DNA from: Microcebus murinus
Taxonomy: Eukaryota; Chordata; Mammalia; Primates; Cheirogaleidae
DNA length: 64,000 nt
Direction of reading: 5' to 3'
Assembly: GCF_040939455.1 (NCBI RefSeq)
Contig: NC_134117.1
Span: 59,542,501 to 59,606,500, forward strand
Shown: one piece after another, positions 25,060 to 57,859 of the stretch
How the letters are laid out: each line of letters opens with the position of its first letter
Numbering within the stretch: the first letter of the stretch is position 1
The notes under the pieces: model-generated
What the model was told of the DNA's origin: nothing
The model's database searches: none
What the model saw: the letters and a program-made list of their open reading frames with translations, nothing else
Program-made: the position numbers and the translations under genes

Positions 25060-26640
25060 AGCAAGTTATAAAGTTTTAATTGTCTGGGCCACATGCAACA
25101 GGCAGATCCCAGCTCCACTCAACAGATGAGGCCGGTCAAGAACCCTTTGGTCTCCCTCCAGGCAGTTCTTGTTCACTGCAGCTGGAGGGGAGACCAGGCC
25201 TTGCAGGGGACCAGCTTGTCAGGAGTACTCTTGCAGGTTACACCAGTTCTACTGGCAGTTTGCCCAAGCTTTCACACCACCTCTGTACTGGAGGCCCTAG
25301 TCAATGGACATGACTAAGAATGGTCTAAGAACCAGGCCCTAGACCTGAGGACCTCAAGGTTGACTTGAATATATATCCTGCCCTCCCACTGAAGTCCGAG
25401 GGAAGGTGAGGGGGAGCACTGGTCAGGAAGGTGTGAGGCAGACAGGCCCATCAGTGGCAGACCATCTGTATGGCAATTTTTAGCATGTTCCCTATAAGAG
25501 GACAAAGAGAACTTTACACTTTCCAGCACCACCTATGAGGAGAGGTGGAGAGAAAGCCAGGTTTTACTGAGCACCATCCAACCAGGTGCTTTGCTTCTCT
25601 CATTTCAATCTCCCCTATGCCACAAGAAGATCTCTGACTCTCAGGTGAAGGTCAGGTTCTTGCCACTAACAGTGCCTCAAGCAGTAATGGCATTAGCATT
25701 GGAATACAAGTAGCCCTGGTGGAAGTACACCAGGATTGCTGGAAGCAAGGCCACCGAAGCCACATGAGCCCCCACAGCTAGTGACTTTCACAGTCCCTAA
25801 CTGGGATACCCCTTGCATTCTGGACCATCCCCAGGTCCCTGGCTGTAAACCTACATTCTCTCTTGACTCAGCATATTAGGATGCACAGGGGCAAATAGGT
25901 CCAATTTACTCTAAGCAGATCCTTGATAACTAGGAGAACCACTGGTTAACTACCGGGCAAGCTGGCCCCTGAGACCAGGTTTCCTCCCTGCAGGGCACCA
26001 CCAGCAATGGTTTGAAGTTTGAGTTATCTGCTGGTCTACACATTTCTCTTATGTACTCTGATTACAAGACTTCTAGCTTACATGGACACTTTTTCATCTG
26101 TTTTTCTTCTTACCTAGCCTATAGCTCCCCACTCAAGTTGGTTCAAATTCCAACCTTCTGTCATTAAGTCACCTGTCTGAGCCTTTCAAGCTTCTAACTA
26201 TTCTTCAGGCCTAGTATTGCAGATTTGTTGAAAAAACCTCTCCCTTTAACTTTTGATCATATCCTTCACACTATCTCCTCCCAAAAGAAAACTTGGTCTT
26301 TCCTGCTCGTCCAACCAGAATCACCTATTAGTGCCTACCACTCATGTCCAGATGAAGGCCTCCACCACGTGGCCTGAAGGGGTTGCCTCTGCTCGCACCC
26401 TAGGCTCAGCTTTTCAGTGTCTGCCTGGAAGGAAATGAGCAATGACCTCTTGCTAGGAGCCATATTCTTCCCCACAGTCCCCCAGGTTATTGACACTCTC
26501 TACACCTTACTCCCATTTCCCTACACCTAATCTCACACCTAATCTCACTCCACTAAGCTAGGGCCTAGCTCATTTCCAGTAGCAACAGCTCTCACAAGGT
26601 TATGATGTTGACTTGTATAATCAATCTTTCAACACCATGC
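25060..26640. other. Unassigned sequence between COMTD1 and VDAC2 3' ends
   Basis: About 1.6 kb of moderately CT-rich DNA. I could not match it to Alu, L1, MIR or an LTR, and it has no convincing frame. A short direct repeat (acacctaatctc, twice) lies near 26525-26545. An ATTAAA on the - strand at about 25073 could serve a readthrough VDAC2 transcript. It may be a degraded old LTR or non-coding exon material. Confidence 0.3.
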
Positions 26641-26751
26641 GTGCATTTTCCTTTGTCACTTACTCTCCAACCCTTCCTGGGGCTAACAATGATACAACGT
26701 AATTCTGTACAAATTTACAAACTGAAGAGTATAAAGCATGTATCCTCTTAT

Positions 26752-26757
26752 TTTATT
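26752..26757 (-). terminator. VDAC2: Second candidate VDAC2 polyadenylation signal
   Basis: Another AATAAA on the - strand, about 650 bases after the stop, in AT-rich sequence. It is an alternative to the more proximal signal at 26947. Confidence 0.45.
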
Positions 26758-27402
26758 ATAGTCTTAATTTAAAAGCTCATGTAATTATTCTAAGAACACA
26801 GAGGACTCTGTGGCACAGATTTAGGTAAAGAGCAAAATGCTCACTGGAAAAATAAAGTCCTAGCTAGATACAGGGGAGATTTGATCCTAGCTGGCAAAAA
26901 TGTTTAACTTTGCAAATACTTGGAGCCATTAATTATGTATACTTGTTTTATTCATAATTTGTAATGTGCTGTGATACCAAAAGTAATTCTAATGATGGCT
27001 GAATTTAACAAAAATGTTTTAACCTCATCTTAAAACATCCACTGATCCATCTCGTTCAATGGCAGTACTCAATGTTTAAAGGAACATAAAAACAAACATG
27101 CACACAATTGCACAGTTTTCATAAAGGTCTATTTCATTATTGGTGGGTAGCGCATTTAACAGTTAAATACATTTAAATAATGTATAGGTGACTGCTCAAC
27201 CGCAGCATTGGTAACTAGATAACCAATTCAACTAGAAACCAGCTAACAAGTAACTGTCTAAATATTTAAAATACAGCTCTTGTTTAGATCATCCTTTGTT
27301 TTGATCACCTTCTTTGGGGGAAAAAAAGCCTGCTGGTCACAATGGAAATATATTAAGGCCAAATCTTCTGATTCCATTCCCAAAGGTTTCTCTTCAGCTG
27401 GA
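26758..27402 (-). other. VDAC2: VDAC2 3' UTR (probable extent)
   Basis: AT-rich, repeat-free sequence between the stop codon and the distal AATAAA candidate. No Alu or other element interrupts it, which fits a selected UTR. Confidence 0.5.
26947..26952 (-). terminator. VDAC2: Candidate VDAC2 polyadenylation signal (AATAAA on - strand)
   Basis: TTTATT on the + strand reads AATAAA on the - strand, about 450 bases past the VDAC2 stop. It would give a moderate 3' UTR. The site used cannot be decided from sequence. Confidence 0.45.
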
Positions 27403-46636
<19,234 letters not shown>

Positions 46637-46872
46637 GGCGAGACCGCGCGAAGAGGTGATCTGCGGGAGGGACAAGAAGTGCAGTCAGCGGGGGATTAAA
46701 GGCGGGCCAAAGGGCCGAAAGAAGGTCTCGCATAGATGGGGGCGAGGGGCGAGGGGCCGCGGGGCAGCGCGGCCATCTTAGGGAGCCAGGCCGACCCTGA
46801 GTAGGCTCAGGCCTCCTGCTTGACCGCCGCTGCCTAGGCCCTTGGGTCGGCGTGAGGCGGGCGCGGCGGTAC

Positions 46873-46990
46873 CTGGTGGTCTCCTGAAGGGGGCCGCCGC
46901 CGCCGCCGCTCCGCTCGCCGCTGAGGCCGCTCGGCTCGCTAGTGGTCTGGCTGCAGCAGCCGCGGCTGGAGGGCGAAGTGAAGGAGACAC
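46873..46990 (-). other. VDAC2: VDAC2 non-coding first exon (5' edge uncertain)
   Basis: Because the ATG exon begins at a splice acceptor, an upstream non-coding exon is required. The best donor is CACCAG|GTACCG, giving a last exon base at 46873 inside the CpG island. Only this 3' boundary is supported; the transcription start, set here at about 46990, is a guess. Confidence 0.5.
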
Positions 46991-47849
46991 CGTTCCGCCC
47001 GCCGCAACCCTGTCCTCCCCGCGCCAGGACCCCGCCTCTGCCCCCCGGGCTGTCCGCCGCGCCTGTCCCCACAGCGCCGTCCGCTGCCCACTCCAACCTG
47101 GTCTGGAACAGCCACGTGGACCGAGGGCACCCCTGTCCCCGGGGTGGGCTGCCTCTGTCCGTCGGCGGGGGCCGGGAAGGCAGAAGCCGCCGGGCCCGGG
47201 GTCAGGCAGCTACCAGGGCAGCCCCAGAAGCGAGGGGGCGGGGAACGGCGGCGGCAGCGCAGAGGGACCGCGCGGGAGGGGGATGGGGCGGAGACCCCGC
47301 GCGAGCGCGTCACGGGCGGGGCGGGGCTTCAGGCGCGTGCCCGGCGGGGCAGGGCGTGGCTGCGCTGAGCCCGGTCACGTACTTCTCTCCAACTCCCTCT
47401 CGGCGCTGATGCTGGTGCTCACTGAAACAGTCCCACGTGTGGGGCGCCTGTTAGGGCCGGCCAGGCGTTACCCTGTCTACCCTGAGCCAGTGCAGCATGC
47501 GCTTCTGGAAGACCGTTTCCCAGGGGCCACCTCCAGCCCCTCGTGCCTGCCTGTCCTGCCTTCGCCCCCTTCCCACCGAAGTGTAGTTGCCACGTGGGGC
47601 TAGACTCTGCACCAAGAGGCTCTCGGAGTTGCTGCTTCCTGAACAAACTTGAGCCGATCTCAGGGTGCCCCTTCCCCCATTCTCGCCTCTTCCTCGGCCT
47701 CCTCCCCACTCAGGCGTGGGAATGCTTTGCACATGCACAGAACAGTAGCTGTCTTAGCCTCCTCTGGATGGGAGGCCTGGAGAAAACGTAGGAGTCATGC
47801 TGAGCAGGCATTAGAATGCTGCACCCAAGTTCTCTGGGTGTGCAGAAAG

Positions 47850-48290
47850 TGAGAGGGAGCTGATAAATGAAATTTGCAGGAAGCCATGTTAGTTTGAACT
47901 GACCTCCTGAACTAGGCCCAACAAACTCAACTAAAATGGTATTACTCATGCTGAAGTACCACCAAGCCAAAACTAAGATCTTTAACTGACCTACCAAGGA
48001 ATCAGGAGAGAGAGAGATGCTAGCCAAATCCTCAAACAGGCCAGTTTTAGCAGGCATGATAAGGAAGTCCCTTGTGCTTTAACCTTTACAAGAAAAGTAA
48101 CTTTGTACCGACCAGTCCACTTTTTGTTTTCTGTTTCTGCTTTCCTCAGCCCTTTTCTATTCATAAAACCAACCTCCTCCACTTGCCTCTTCAGAACATT
48201 CATTCTATTTTGTAGAATGAGGTGTTGCCCAATTCTAGAATCACAAATAAAAGCCAATTAAGATCTTTAAATTTGTTGTAATTTTGCCAT
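47850..48290 (+). mobile_element. Probable ERV1-type solo LTR
   Basis: Contains 'aaggaagtcccttgtgcttt', 'aagtaactttgtaccgacca', a TATA-like ttcataaaacc and a polyadenylation signal (cacaaataaaagccaatt), the order of an old LTR. Ends are not defined and the family is not assigned. Confidence 0.45.
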
Positions 48291-48329
48291 TAGACACAGC
48301 CAAGAGAAGAAGGTAAAATGAGCAGTCTA

Positions 48330-48430
48330 ATGAAACAGAAATGGGGTGAATTAGGACCCTGGAATCAATCCCCTATCTCAGTGATTTATCCCATGTACCT
48401 CAGTTTTTTTATCTATAAAATGACAAATTT
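48330..48430 (+). repeat. MIR fragment
   Basis: 'gtacctcagtttttttatct' and 'ataaaatgacaaatttaaat' follow the MIR core. Confidence 0.5.
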
Positions 48431-49129
48431 AAATGAGATGAGGTGATCTTTAATAGCCATCAGAAAGCCACCTGTTCAAACACTATCAAGGTTCTACCCT
48501 CTTCCTAAGCCAGGAAAAGGATGGCTAGATGGGCTTCCACAATTCAAAACCCAGAAATTAAAGCTGCAACCTGGTAATTTCCTTGCCGTGAGCAAGCCCA
48601 GCCAGTATTCTTGCCTGGTGGTAGCTGGGCTTACTCATGTTGTAAAAGGTTGGAAGAAGGGAAAAGTCTTTGTTTCTAAGGGATCGGGCACTAGAAGCCC
48701 TGATTCATTCCTTCATTCAAGCTCAGACAGGTCTGTCTGTAATCAGCCTGGCTCCCCTGGGTACCGGTCTGCTCTGGCTATGTTTGATGCTATTGTGAGG
48801 CTGATGGCATAGACTGACATCCCCATCCCAACAGCATCACAACACACCACCTCCCAGAAAAACCCAGTCTGCTAAATTAGTCACCTCTATTACCTGCAAC
48901 AGGGCTATTCATATTGTGAATTATCTGTGGCAAGTTTTAGGCCCCAGAGAACTTTACTTTCTCTGACACTGAGGCTTTGCCCTCTGCAAACCCAAGGAAT
49001 GTACACAATACCTAATGACCAGGGGAAGAAGATCCGCGGCTAGACAAGGAATCATGGCAATTTTTTCCAAAGTGGGGTTCAGTAGATTTATCTGAATGAT
49101 TACACCCAAAGTCCTTTAGAACAAAGCCG

Positions 49130-49250
49130 CATTAGTAGCAGCTGCCATTTACTGAGCAACTACCTTGTGTCACCCACAGGGGAAGCAAAGTCCATTGAGA
49201 CACCATCCCTGCTCTCAAAGCACTTACAGTCAAGTGTATGAAAAGGTGTC
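49130..49250 (+). repeat. L2-like fragment
   Basis: 'gccatttactgagcaactac' and 'catccctgctctcaaagcac' match the usual L2 3' pattern. Confidence 0.55.
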
Positions 49251-49265
49251 AAGAACTGTGATGGG

Positions 49266-49581
49266 GGCCGGGCGCTGTGGCTCACGCCTGTAATCCTAGC
49301 TCTTGGGAGGCCGAGGCGGGCGGATTGCTCAAGGTCAGGAGTTCAAAACCAGCCTGAGCAAGAGCGAGACCCCGTCTCTACTATAAATAGAAAGAAATTA
49401 ATTGGCCAACTGATATATATATAAAAAAAAATCAGCCGGGCATGGTGGCGCATGCCTGTAGTCCCAGCTACCTGGGAGGCTGAGGCAGAAGGATCACTCG
49501 AGCCCAGGAGTTTGAGGTTGCTGTGAGCTAGGACGCCACGGCACTCACTCTAGCCTGGGCAACAAAGGGAGACTCTGTCTC

Positions 49582-49606
<25 letters not shown>
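49266..49606 (+). repeat. Alu SINE
   Basis: The duplication aagaactgtgatgggg lies just before (about 49251-49266) and after the poly(A). A few right-arm bases are missing (gctaggacgccacggc). Confidence 0.93.
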
Positions 49607-49612
<6 letters not shown>

Positions 49613-50199
49613 TGATGGGGCCGAAATTTTGCCCTACTTGCAAGCTAGCAAGGTAGCCTGTCATAATTTCAGAGATTCATAGATGCTGGCAGAAGACATG
49701 AAACTCATGCGTCAAAGACAGAGGACTCTATTACTTGTGGCACAGCAGACAGCGTAAGCTTCACGTTTGTCTCAGTTCCCCCCCCCCAGGTCCCACAGGA
49801 GTAATGCAGAGCAGCTTAGGTGGATGCTGTGCACACTCTGAGTTTGTGTCACAGCTGAGGAACCCTGAGCTCAGGAAAACCTCTGTCTTATAAGGGGCTG
49901 CTAACAAACCTGCCCAAACTTGGCCCCAGGGGGAGACATTTTTATACTGTAAAGAAAATAAAATCTGTTCTCTGCCCCAGAGATACCTCTCTTCCCAGGC
50001 TGTTTGCTATGTAAACATCCTTGGAAAGCTAGTCTGAGACAAAAGCTGCCACATGATGTGTAGAAACACTGTGGAGGACTGTCCCCCAACAAAAAGACAG
50101 GGAATGGGAGAGACGAGCTCAACAGTTTCAAGTACAACTTTTGTTTTTTTTAATCTTTTTGTTTTATTTTTTTTTGTTGTTTATTTTTTTTGAAAAATT

Positions 50200-50300
50200 C
50201 TTTTTATTTTAGCGTATTATGGGGGTACAAGTGTTAAGGTTACATATATTGCCCATGCTCCCCTCCCCCCTTGAGTAAGAGCTTCAAGCGTGTCCCCAAA
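50200..50300 (-). repeat. Truncated L1 3' end (strepsirrhine type)
   Basis: The same 'gtattatgggggtacaag' motif as at 1380, continuing into 'gagcttcaagcgtgtccc'. It is a 5'-truncated insertion in reverse. Confidence 0.6.
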
Positions 50301-50309
50301 TACAACTTT

Positions 50310-50430
50310 ATTTTGAGGTAGGGTCTCACTGTGCTGCCCAGGCTGGCCTTGAATTCATGAGCTTAAGCAATTCTCGTGCCTCAGCCTCCCAAATAGCCAG
50401 GATTACAGGCATGCACCATCATGTCCCACT
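50310..50430 (-). repeat. Old Alu monomer (FLAM-like)
   Basis: 'gaggtagggtctcactgtgc' to 'caggcatgcaccatcatgtc', one arm only. Confidence 0.75.
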
Positions 50431-50559
50431 CTTGCAGGTACAATTCTGAGTTTTCTGAGGTGTAAGTACAGAAAACTGTGGGCACAGTCAGACTAAGGAG
50501 TCACTTGCACTAAAATGTGAACACAGGACTTATGAAAACTATAATAGAAAGCCAACAGG

Positions 50560-51000
50560 TGGAGGATGGAAAGGCAAAATTCTAGAAAGATGCATGTGCA
50601 AAGCCAGAGGGATGCTCGAAGTGGCAAGAATTGTTTGGAATCCACATGTGATTAAGTCAAGCTGGAACAACCCATATAAAAACATGAGAGAAATTAGACT
50701 AAAGACGTTGGCTGGAGCCAAACGGTGAAGGCCGTGGAAGCAGTAGGCAAGGAGGAGTCCAGGGTGGCCGGGAGCAACATTTCTGGCTTGAGCAATTGGA
50801 AGGACAGCAGTTCCACTCACTGTGGTAAGGTTGGCCGGAAGAGGGGCAGTGTGAGGGCAAAGAGGATGATTCCATTTCCGATAAAAACGGGGAGCTAGGG
50901 CCCGCACCTGAATGGAGTTGTCCAATAGGCAGTTATGAAGCTGCGGAGAAAAGTCTGCGTAGGAGGCATTGGTGTGCAAATTTTAGTTTTAATTACAACT
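50560..51000 (+). repeat. L2-like old LINE sequence
   Basis: 'gcatgtgcaaagccagaggg' and 'gttggctggagccaaacggt' resemble internal L2. Related sequence may continue at 52000-52900. Assignment is weak. Confidence 0.35.
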
Positions 51001-51264
51001 AACCTCAGGTGTGACTGAGGTCAGTGAGAGATGGGACAGGAATAAAGACAGTAGAAGCCTGGGGACAAGGCCATGGGGAGCGTTGGTGATTCGGGGGCAA
51101 GCAGCAGAGGAAGAGCTGATGAAGAAAACTGACAAAGATGAGCTGGGAGGACGGAAGAGAACTCGGGGGGAGTACTTTCATGGAAGCCAAAGTGGGAGAG
51201 CACTGGGTGGAAGAGGGGTGCTCAACGCAGTCACGTGCTGAGGGGAGGGCAAGTGAGGTACAGA

Positions 51265-51745
51265 CAGAGCATTAGTTACTATTACTATGACAAACTGCCC
51301 CAAAATTTAATGGCTTAAAACAACAAACCTTTTATTATCTGAGAGTTTCTGTGGGTCAAAAATTAGGGTATGGCCTAGCTGGGTGGTTCTGGCTCAGGGC
51401 GTCTCCTGAGGTGGCAGTTGAGACGTTGGCTGGGGCTACAGTCATCTGAAGGGTTAACTGTGCTAAAGGAGCTGCTCTCAGGGTGGTGCTCTCAGGTGGC
51501 TCTTGGCAGAAGGCCTCGGTTCTTTGCCCTGTGAGCTTCTCCATGGGGCTGCTTGAGTGTCCTTGTGACATTGCAGATGGCTTCCCCAATAGCAAGTGAT
51601 CCAAGAGAAAGAGACTGAAGCTGCAATGTCTTCTATGAAATCACACTGTCACTTCTGCCTTATTCTGTTAGCAGTGAGTTAGTGAGAGCAGACCACACTC
51701 AAGGGGTGTATTGCTAGCAGTTCAATCCATCCTCACAGGGAAGGA
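51265..51745 (+). repeat. Old interspersed repeat, family unassigned
   Basis: Starts 'ctatgacaaactgccccaaa', then 'atttaatggcttaaaacaac' and 'tttctgtgggtcaaaaatta'. The same family as 61395-61810 and the split copy near 10530-11840. Confidence 0.6.
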
Positions 51746-53289
51746 CCCTGGGGGGAAAGTCCATGCAGGCCCCAGAAGCAGGCTCAGAACTATTCCAAAT
51801 GGGAATTCTGAGGTCTTCTGTCTGCAGAACTTGGTCTAGATATGGAGAGGGTGGGCATGGGCTCTGGTGGGCATGTTCCCTTGGCCCTGCAGACTCCTCA
51901 CCTCATAGGAATGGGCATAACCTGAGAAGGGTTCTTGTGGGGCCCTCTAACATATGAGACCCAGGAATGGGAGCCCTCTTGCCTAGGGCTAGGGGCTGGG
52001 AATCTTCCTGTGATTGAGACATGTGTTGAGATGAAAGACAGAGTGAGAGACAGAAAGGACTGCAAGCTGGGGTATGGTTAGAACATGGATGCAGAGATGT
52101 AAGATGTAGCAGTGGCACATTCAGGGTGATGAGTAGCCATGGAATTGTGAAGTGGAAGCGAAGTTCTCTGGACGTGAGGTGGTTAGGACTATGGGTGGGG
52201 CTAGGATGCTGAGCTATCCACCCCCCACACGTACAACACACCATGGTGGGATAGGCACAGGTTGTTGACAGGGATACTGAAGTCACCAGGGTGTTGCTAG
52301 GTTAAGAGGTGAAGAGAACAACGATGAGTCAGGTAGCAAAGTCCTCAGGGAACATAGAGGAGTGACCAGGAAGCTAGCTGGTCATAAAAGATGACAAGTA
52401 AAGGATGGGATAGCTGATGGCATGGATCTCAAAAGAGGTGATCTTGTAAGAGGGTGGAGGAGTGAAGAAAGTGGCTGCCCCTCCCAGCCCCAGCCCTATC
52501 CGAGGGTGTGGAAGGGATGGGAGCATGAGCAGTCTTCCCTGGGATCCAAAATCCAAGGGAAAAGGCAAGGAGAGTGAAAGAGCATTCAGTTGTGAAGCTG
52601 AGAACTTAGGGTAGTTAGTTTACAACAGAACAGGGTTCTCAAGGGCACAGTGGGGTGGGGAGGGCAGCAGTAGAGTTCAATCCCGGAAAAAGGAAGCACA
52701 GACAGGACTGGGATGAAAGCTTGGGAGAGCACAGATGAACAGAGGGACTTAAATTTGTAGGAGTTAGGGCCCATGGCTGGCGCCTTTAGGATTAACTGGG
52801 CCTGTAAGTCAAGCCAGTACCTGTGAAAATCCCTTAAATTGTGTGTAAAGGGCAGTGTGCCTGGTTTGATACAACCTTGGGCTGCCACGCTTTGGCACAC
52901 TAAACCATGAAAACCACTGATCTAGACTGTCCATCAAATCCCAGCAGTGACCGAGGGAAAGGAGGAGCATTCTACAGCTTTCCAGATCACATGCAGGGTA
53001 GATTCTACTCTGATTGAGTATTTAATATAAGATGTGATGATTAAAACAGAGTTACAGCCTAACAATCAGGACATAAATTAAGTGCAAACTTCATGCAGCT
53101 CCTCCCAACTGACATTTTCCAGTGTAATGATTCAGGGTTGTATACAGATTGATATAAAAGGACTTTCCTATTCATTGTCTGCTCAGAGATCCAGTTGGAT
53201 CAGTGGTAGAACATTGTTTTCTTCCTTAAAAAAGTTCAGCATCTTCTATGGGAAAGATTAACCCAAAGTGATGGGAAAATGCAGAGAGG

Positions 53290-53640
53290 TTCCTGCTCAA
53301 GAATCTTTAGTGGCTGCCATTTACCCCTAGGATAAGGTCCCAGTCTTCCCTCATTGCCACGTTTCCCACCGGCTGCCCGTGCCAATTCGTGTCATGGGCT
53401 ATTCCCAAATCACGGTGTTGGTTACTGTCGCTGCCGTTACTTCTGCTCACTTCACCTAAAATGCCTCCTCGACCCCACTGGTTTGAGTTAAACCCTCTGA
53501 ATCCTTTTAAAGCCCTTCTCAAATGTACCCCCAACACAATTTTTTTCTGTCCTTACCAGCTACAAGTTCATTTCACTTCCTCTGAAATTCTGTGGCATTT
53601 ATTACCTTATGGCATGTATTACATATTTTCTTAATATTTT
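53290..53640 (+). repeat. L2 3' end
   Basis: 'gtggctgccatttaccccta', 'ggataaggtcccagtcttcc' and 'aagcccttctcaaatgtacc', an L2 pattern. Confidence 0.6.
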
Positions 53641-53885
53641 ATTGTAAAAATGTTCAAACATACCGAAAAGTTGAAAGAATCATATACTGAACACCCATAT
53701 ATCTACCATTTACATTCTACAATTACCATTTTGCTATATTTGTTTTATCCCATGTCTCTCCATCTATTCATTAACCAATCCATCGTAGTCTTTTGATGCA
53801 TTCCAAAGTCGGTTGCAGACAGTTGATCATTTCACGCCTAAATAGGTTGGCATTTGGCATGCATATCATTAACTTGAGTTCAATA
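53640..53885 (+). repeat. Old L1M-type 3' UTR fragment
   Basis: 'gttcaaacataccgaaaagt', 'tgaacacccatatatctacc' and 'catatcattaacttgagttc', typical of old L1. Confidence 0.6.
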
Positions 53886-53911
53886 TTTGTTTATGTTTCT
53901 TTTTCTTTTTC

Positions 53912-54048
53912 TTTTTTTGAGACAGGGTCTTGCTCTGTCACCTAAGCTGGAGTACAGTGGCATCATCATAGCTCACTGATGCCTTGAACTCCTGGCTTCA
54001 AGCAATCCTCCCATCTCAGCCTCCCAAAGTGCTGGGATTACAGGCATG
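53912..54048 (-). repeat. Old Alu monomer fragment
   Basis: 'gagacagggtcttgctctgt' to 'gtgctgggattacaggcatg'; one arm, diverged. Confidence 0.8.
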
Positions 54049-54655
54049 TTGGTAATATTTACCAACAACATATCACTCATTTTTAAGCTGTTTAATAGTG
54101 AGAACTGTTTCTTACTCAACTGTATCCCCACTCACCCACCAAATATCCACTAAAGATGACACTAGTAATAAATGATAAACGCAATCAAAATAATCATCAC
54201 AGCAGGCCCTTCCTTTGTTCCAGGCACTGCTCCGAACACGCCACATGCTTTATTTAATTTTTAAACACTGTGAGACGGGTTCCATAGGTGAGGAACACGA
54301 GCCTAAGTATCTGGCCCAGGGTGAACAGCTAGTTCTTTAAGAGGTGGAGACAGAATTGAAGCCCAGATGTGTCTGAGTCTGGGGCACATACTCTTCACCA
54401 CCACCCAGATGGCCTCCCCATTGTCAAAGCCTCACCCACTGAGGGTGACGGATAATATTTACAGAACATTCAAAGAGTCTCCTGCTTTGGACCATGCCTG
54501 TCATGCAGGGATGCATCCATTGACAACAAAGATTTCAAAAATTTTCCTTTTTAAATTTGTGGTGAGGGCATGAGCCTCCACAATGAAGGTAGATGGCGAA
54601 GTGAGAAGCTGCCTTCTCCTTAGACCTGTCACTGTGGCACCGCTGAGAATGTCTT

Positions 54656-54992
54656 TTTTTTTTTTTTTTTTTTTTGAGACAGAGTCTCGCTTTGTTGCCC
54701 AGGCTAGAGTGAGTGCCATGGCGTCAGCCTAGCTCACAGCAACCTCAAACTCCTGGGCTCGAGTGATCCTTCTGCCTCAGCCTCCCAGGTAGCTGGGACT
54801 ACAGGCATGCGCCACCATGCCCGGCTAATTTTTTATATATATATCAGTTGGCCAATTAATTTCTTTCTATTTATAGTAGAGACAGGGTCTCGCTCTTGCT
54901 CAGGCTGGTTTTGAACTCCTGACCTTGAGCAATCCGCCTGCCTCGGCCTCCCAAGAGCTAGGATTACAGGCGTGAGCCACAGCGCCCGGCCT
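54656..54992 (-). repeat. Alu SINE, - strand
   Basis: The duplication cgctgagaatgtctt lies at 54641-54655 and 54993-55007. Confidence 0.95.
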
Positions 54993-55462
54993 CGCTGAGA
55001 ATGTCTTGAATGTCCCATGACTCACGTCCCACGGCTGCCTGCATCTACTGTGTGGCTGCCCTGTGTCTCTGGGGCTGGTGTGGGAGGCCGTGGGAGGAGG
55101 ATGAGGGAGAGTTCTGAGGCCTGGGAAAGTCACAGGGGCAATTTGGCCGGCAGCCGCCTGGACACTCAGTACAGAAGAAAGCTAATGAGGAAGCCAGAGG
55201 GACAATGGCCTATTATTCTGGCAGTAGGAGGTTGGTCAGTTTGATACTGGGTGAACCACCATCCCTCCCACAAATCTGAGTTCTCCTAGAGCTTTGGTTG
55301 GAAGTAAAGCAATTGGATTTCAAATGATTCACATCCTATGTCTGGACACTGGGGGCAATCCTAGGGCTGGCAATGGCTGCAAGGACTGATCAGTGATTGA
55401 CTTTGAGAGCCACCCTCTTGCTCCAATCCCCACTACACACCACTGCCAGATAGACACAATTC

Positions 55463-55797
55463 TTTTTTTTTTTTTTTTTTGAGACAGGGACTCATTTTGT
55501 TGCCCAGGCTAGAGTGAGTGCTGTGCCATCAGCCTAGCTCACAGCAATCTCAAACTCCTGGGTTCAAGCAATCCTCCTGCCTCAGCCTCCCGAGTAGCTG
55601 GGACTACAGACATGCGCCACCATGCCCGGCTAATTTTTGTTATATATATTAGTTGGCCAATTAATTTCTTTCTATTTATAGTAGAGACAGGGGTCTCGCT
55701 CTTGCTCAGGCTGGTTTCGAACTCCTGACCTCGAGCAATCCGCCCGACTCGGCCTCCCAGAGTGCCAGGATTATAGGCGTGAGCCACTGCGCCCGGT
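55463..55797 (-). repeat. Alu SINE, - strand
   Basis: A full dimer in reverse. I see no clean target duplication, and the last bases before gtgagtac are altered. Confidence 0.9.
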
Positions 55798-56021
55798 GAG
55801 TACAAGAGTTGTGTACTCAACTTTCAGCACCTTTCCATGAAGCAGTCCAGGCACCAGGTGAAGCACAGGCTACAGCCGTACAGTATGCCTAAACCTAACT
55901 TTCTAAGCCAGCGCAGCTAGCTGAATACTAATTACAAAGGAAATTAATAGAATTTACATACACAGAAAAAGCTCTGTGATCAAATAAGTTGGAAAGCCAT
56001 TGTATTAAACCAAGATTAACC

Positions 56022-56307
56022 CATTTTTTTCTGTTTTGAGACAGTCACTCTGTCACTCTAGGTAGAGTGCAGTGGTATCATCATAGCTCACTACAACCTC
56101 AAACTCCTGGGCACAAGCGATCCTCCTGCCTCAGCCTCCCACGTAGCTAGACCTATAGGCACATACCACCACATCCGGCTAATTTTTCTATTTTTAGTAG
56201 AGACAGGGTCTTGCTCTTGCTCAGGCTGGTCTTGAACTCCCGAGCAATCCTCCTGCCTTGGCCTCCCAGAGTGCTAGCATTACAGGTGCGAGCCATTGCA
56301 CCCAGCC
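56022..56307 (-). repeat. Old AluJ-like SINE, - strand
   Basis: A diverged dimer without the lemur-specific linker (ggctaatttttctattttta). Confidence 0.85.
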
Positions 56308-56999
56308 AACCTATTTCTTTAAGTAGAACTTCTCAGAGTCCCACTACTGTGCATGATAAATGTCTGAGAGAAGGCAATGTGGCCCCAGTTCTTTCAGGAA
56401 GGATCTTGAGAGACTAGTGTTCCATAGAAAGTATGCCGTCTTAAATAGCATTCCCAATGTAGCCAGCCCTGAAATCTAACCAGTTCTTCTGGGCCTATTG
56501 TGGCAACCACAGATATGCACTGTTCAGATCTGCTGTGAGGAGCAGTGGGCTGACTGCCCCAGCTTCTGTGCTGTAGATCCAGTGACGCCACGCAGGCCGC
56601 TCCCAGTTGATGACCGAGTATGGCAGGTATAATGCAGGTCCATCCCTTGAAAACACCGACTCCCCTAACAGGCAGCTTTAGCTTGAGGACAATGCTTTGT
56701 CCTGGCTGAAGTTACTTAGAACTGTATTGCCATCTGAGCCCCTTCCCACCATGTATACCTTCCCTCCTTCCTCCTGCTTTTTCTCCTTTGCCCTTTATAG
56801 GCATATCCCTCTGTAAATCTCTTGCACATCTCATTCCATTTGGCATCTGCTACTCAGGGGACCTGCACTAGCACACCTACCTCAAATGTGTTCAGAAAAT
56901 CCTTCCAGATCCAGCTCCTCCAGGAGCACCTTGTCATTTTATGGCACCTGCTTTTTATGTTGTACATGGAGAAGCCTCCCAGTGCAGTAGGGAAGCCCG

Positions 57000-57530
<531 letters not shown>

Positions 57531-57859
57531 TATCATTTGGGTTTTTTTTTTCTACTTTTCCCTATTAGACTGTAAACTTCTGTGGCTAGTCAGTGTGACA
57601 TTCATCTTCTTTAACACCCCTGAAGGGCCTGAAATACAGGTCTTATTCATAGTGGGCCAAGAAATAGCTGCTAAATTGAGTGGGGAAAAAATGGCCATTT
57701 GCATAAGGAAAAGGGCATCTCAGAGAAGAGGGGCAGAAGAGCCCATCAGGAGAAGAAGGCAGCCTCCGCCAATGGTATGGGAAATGTAAATATACAAAAT
57801 ATATAATACACATATAAAATATAAAATCTATGTATATCGCCATCAAATTGGTACTGATT

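Noticed and set aside
46842..47603. 253-codon open frame on the + strand next to the VDAC2 promoter
   Set aside because: Ala/Gly/Arg/Pro-rich composition of a CpG island; it covers the VDAC2 5' exon in antisense and shows no domain.
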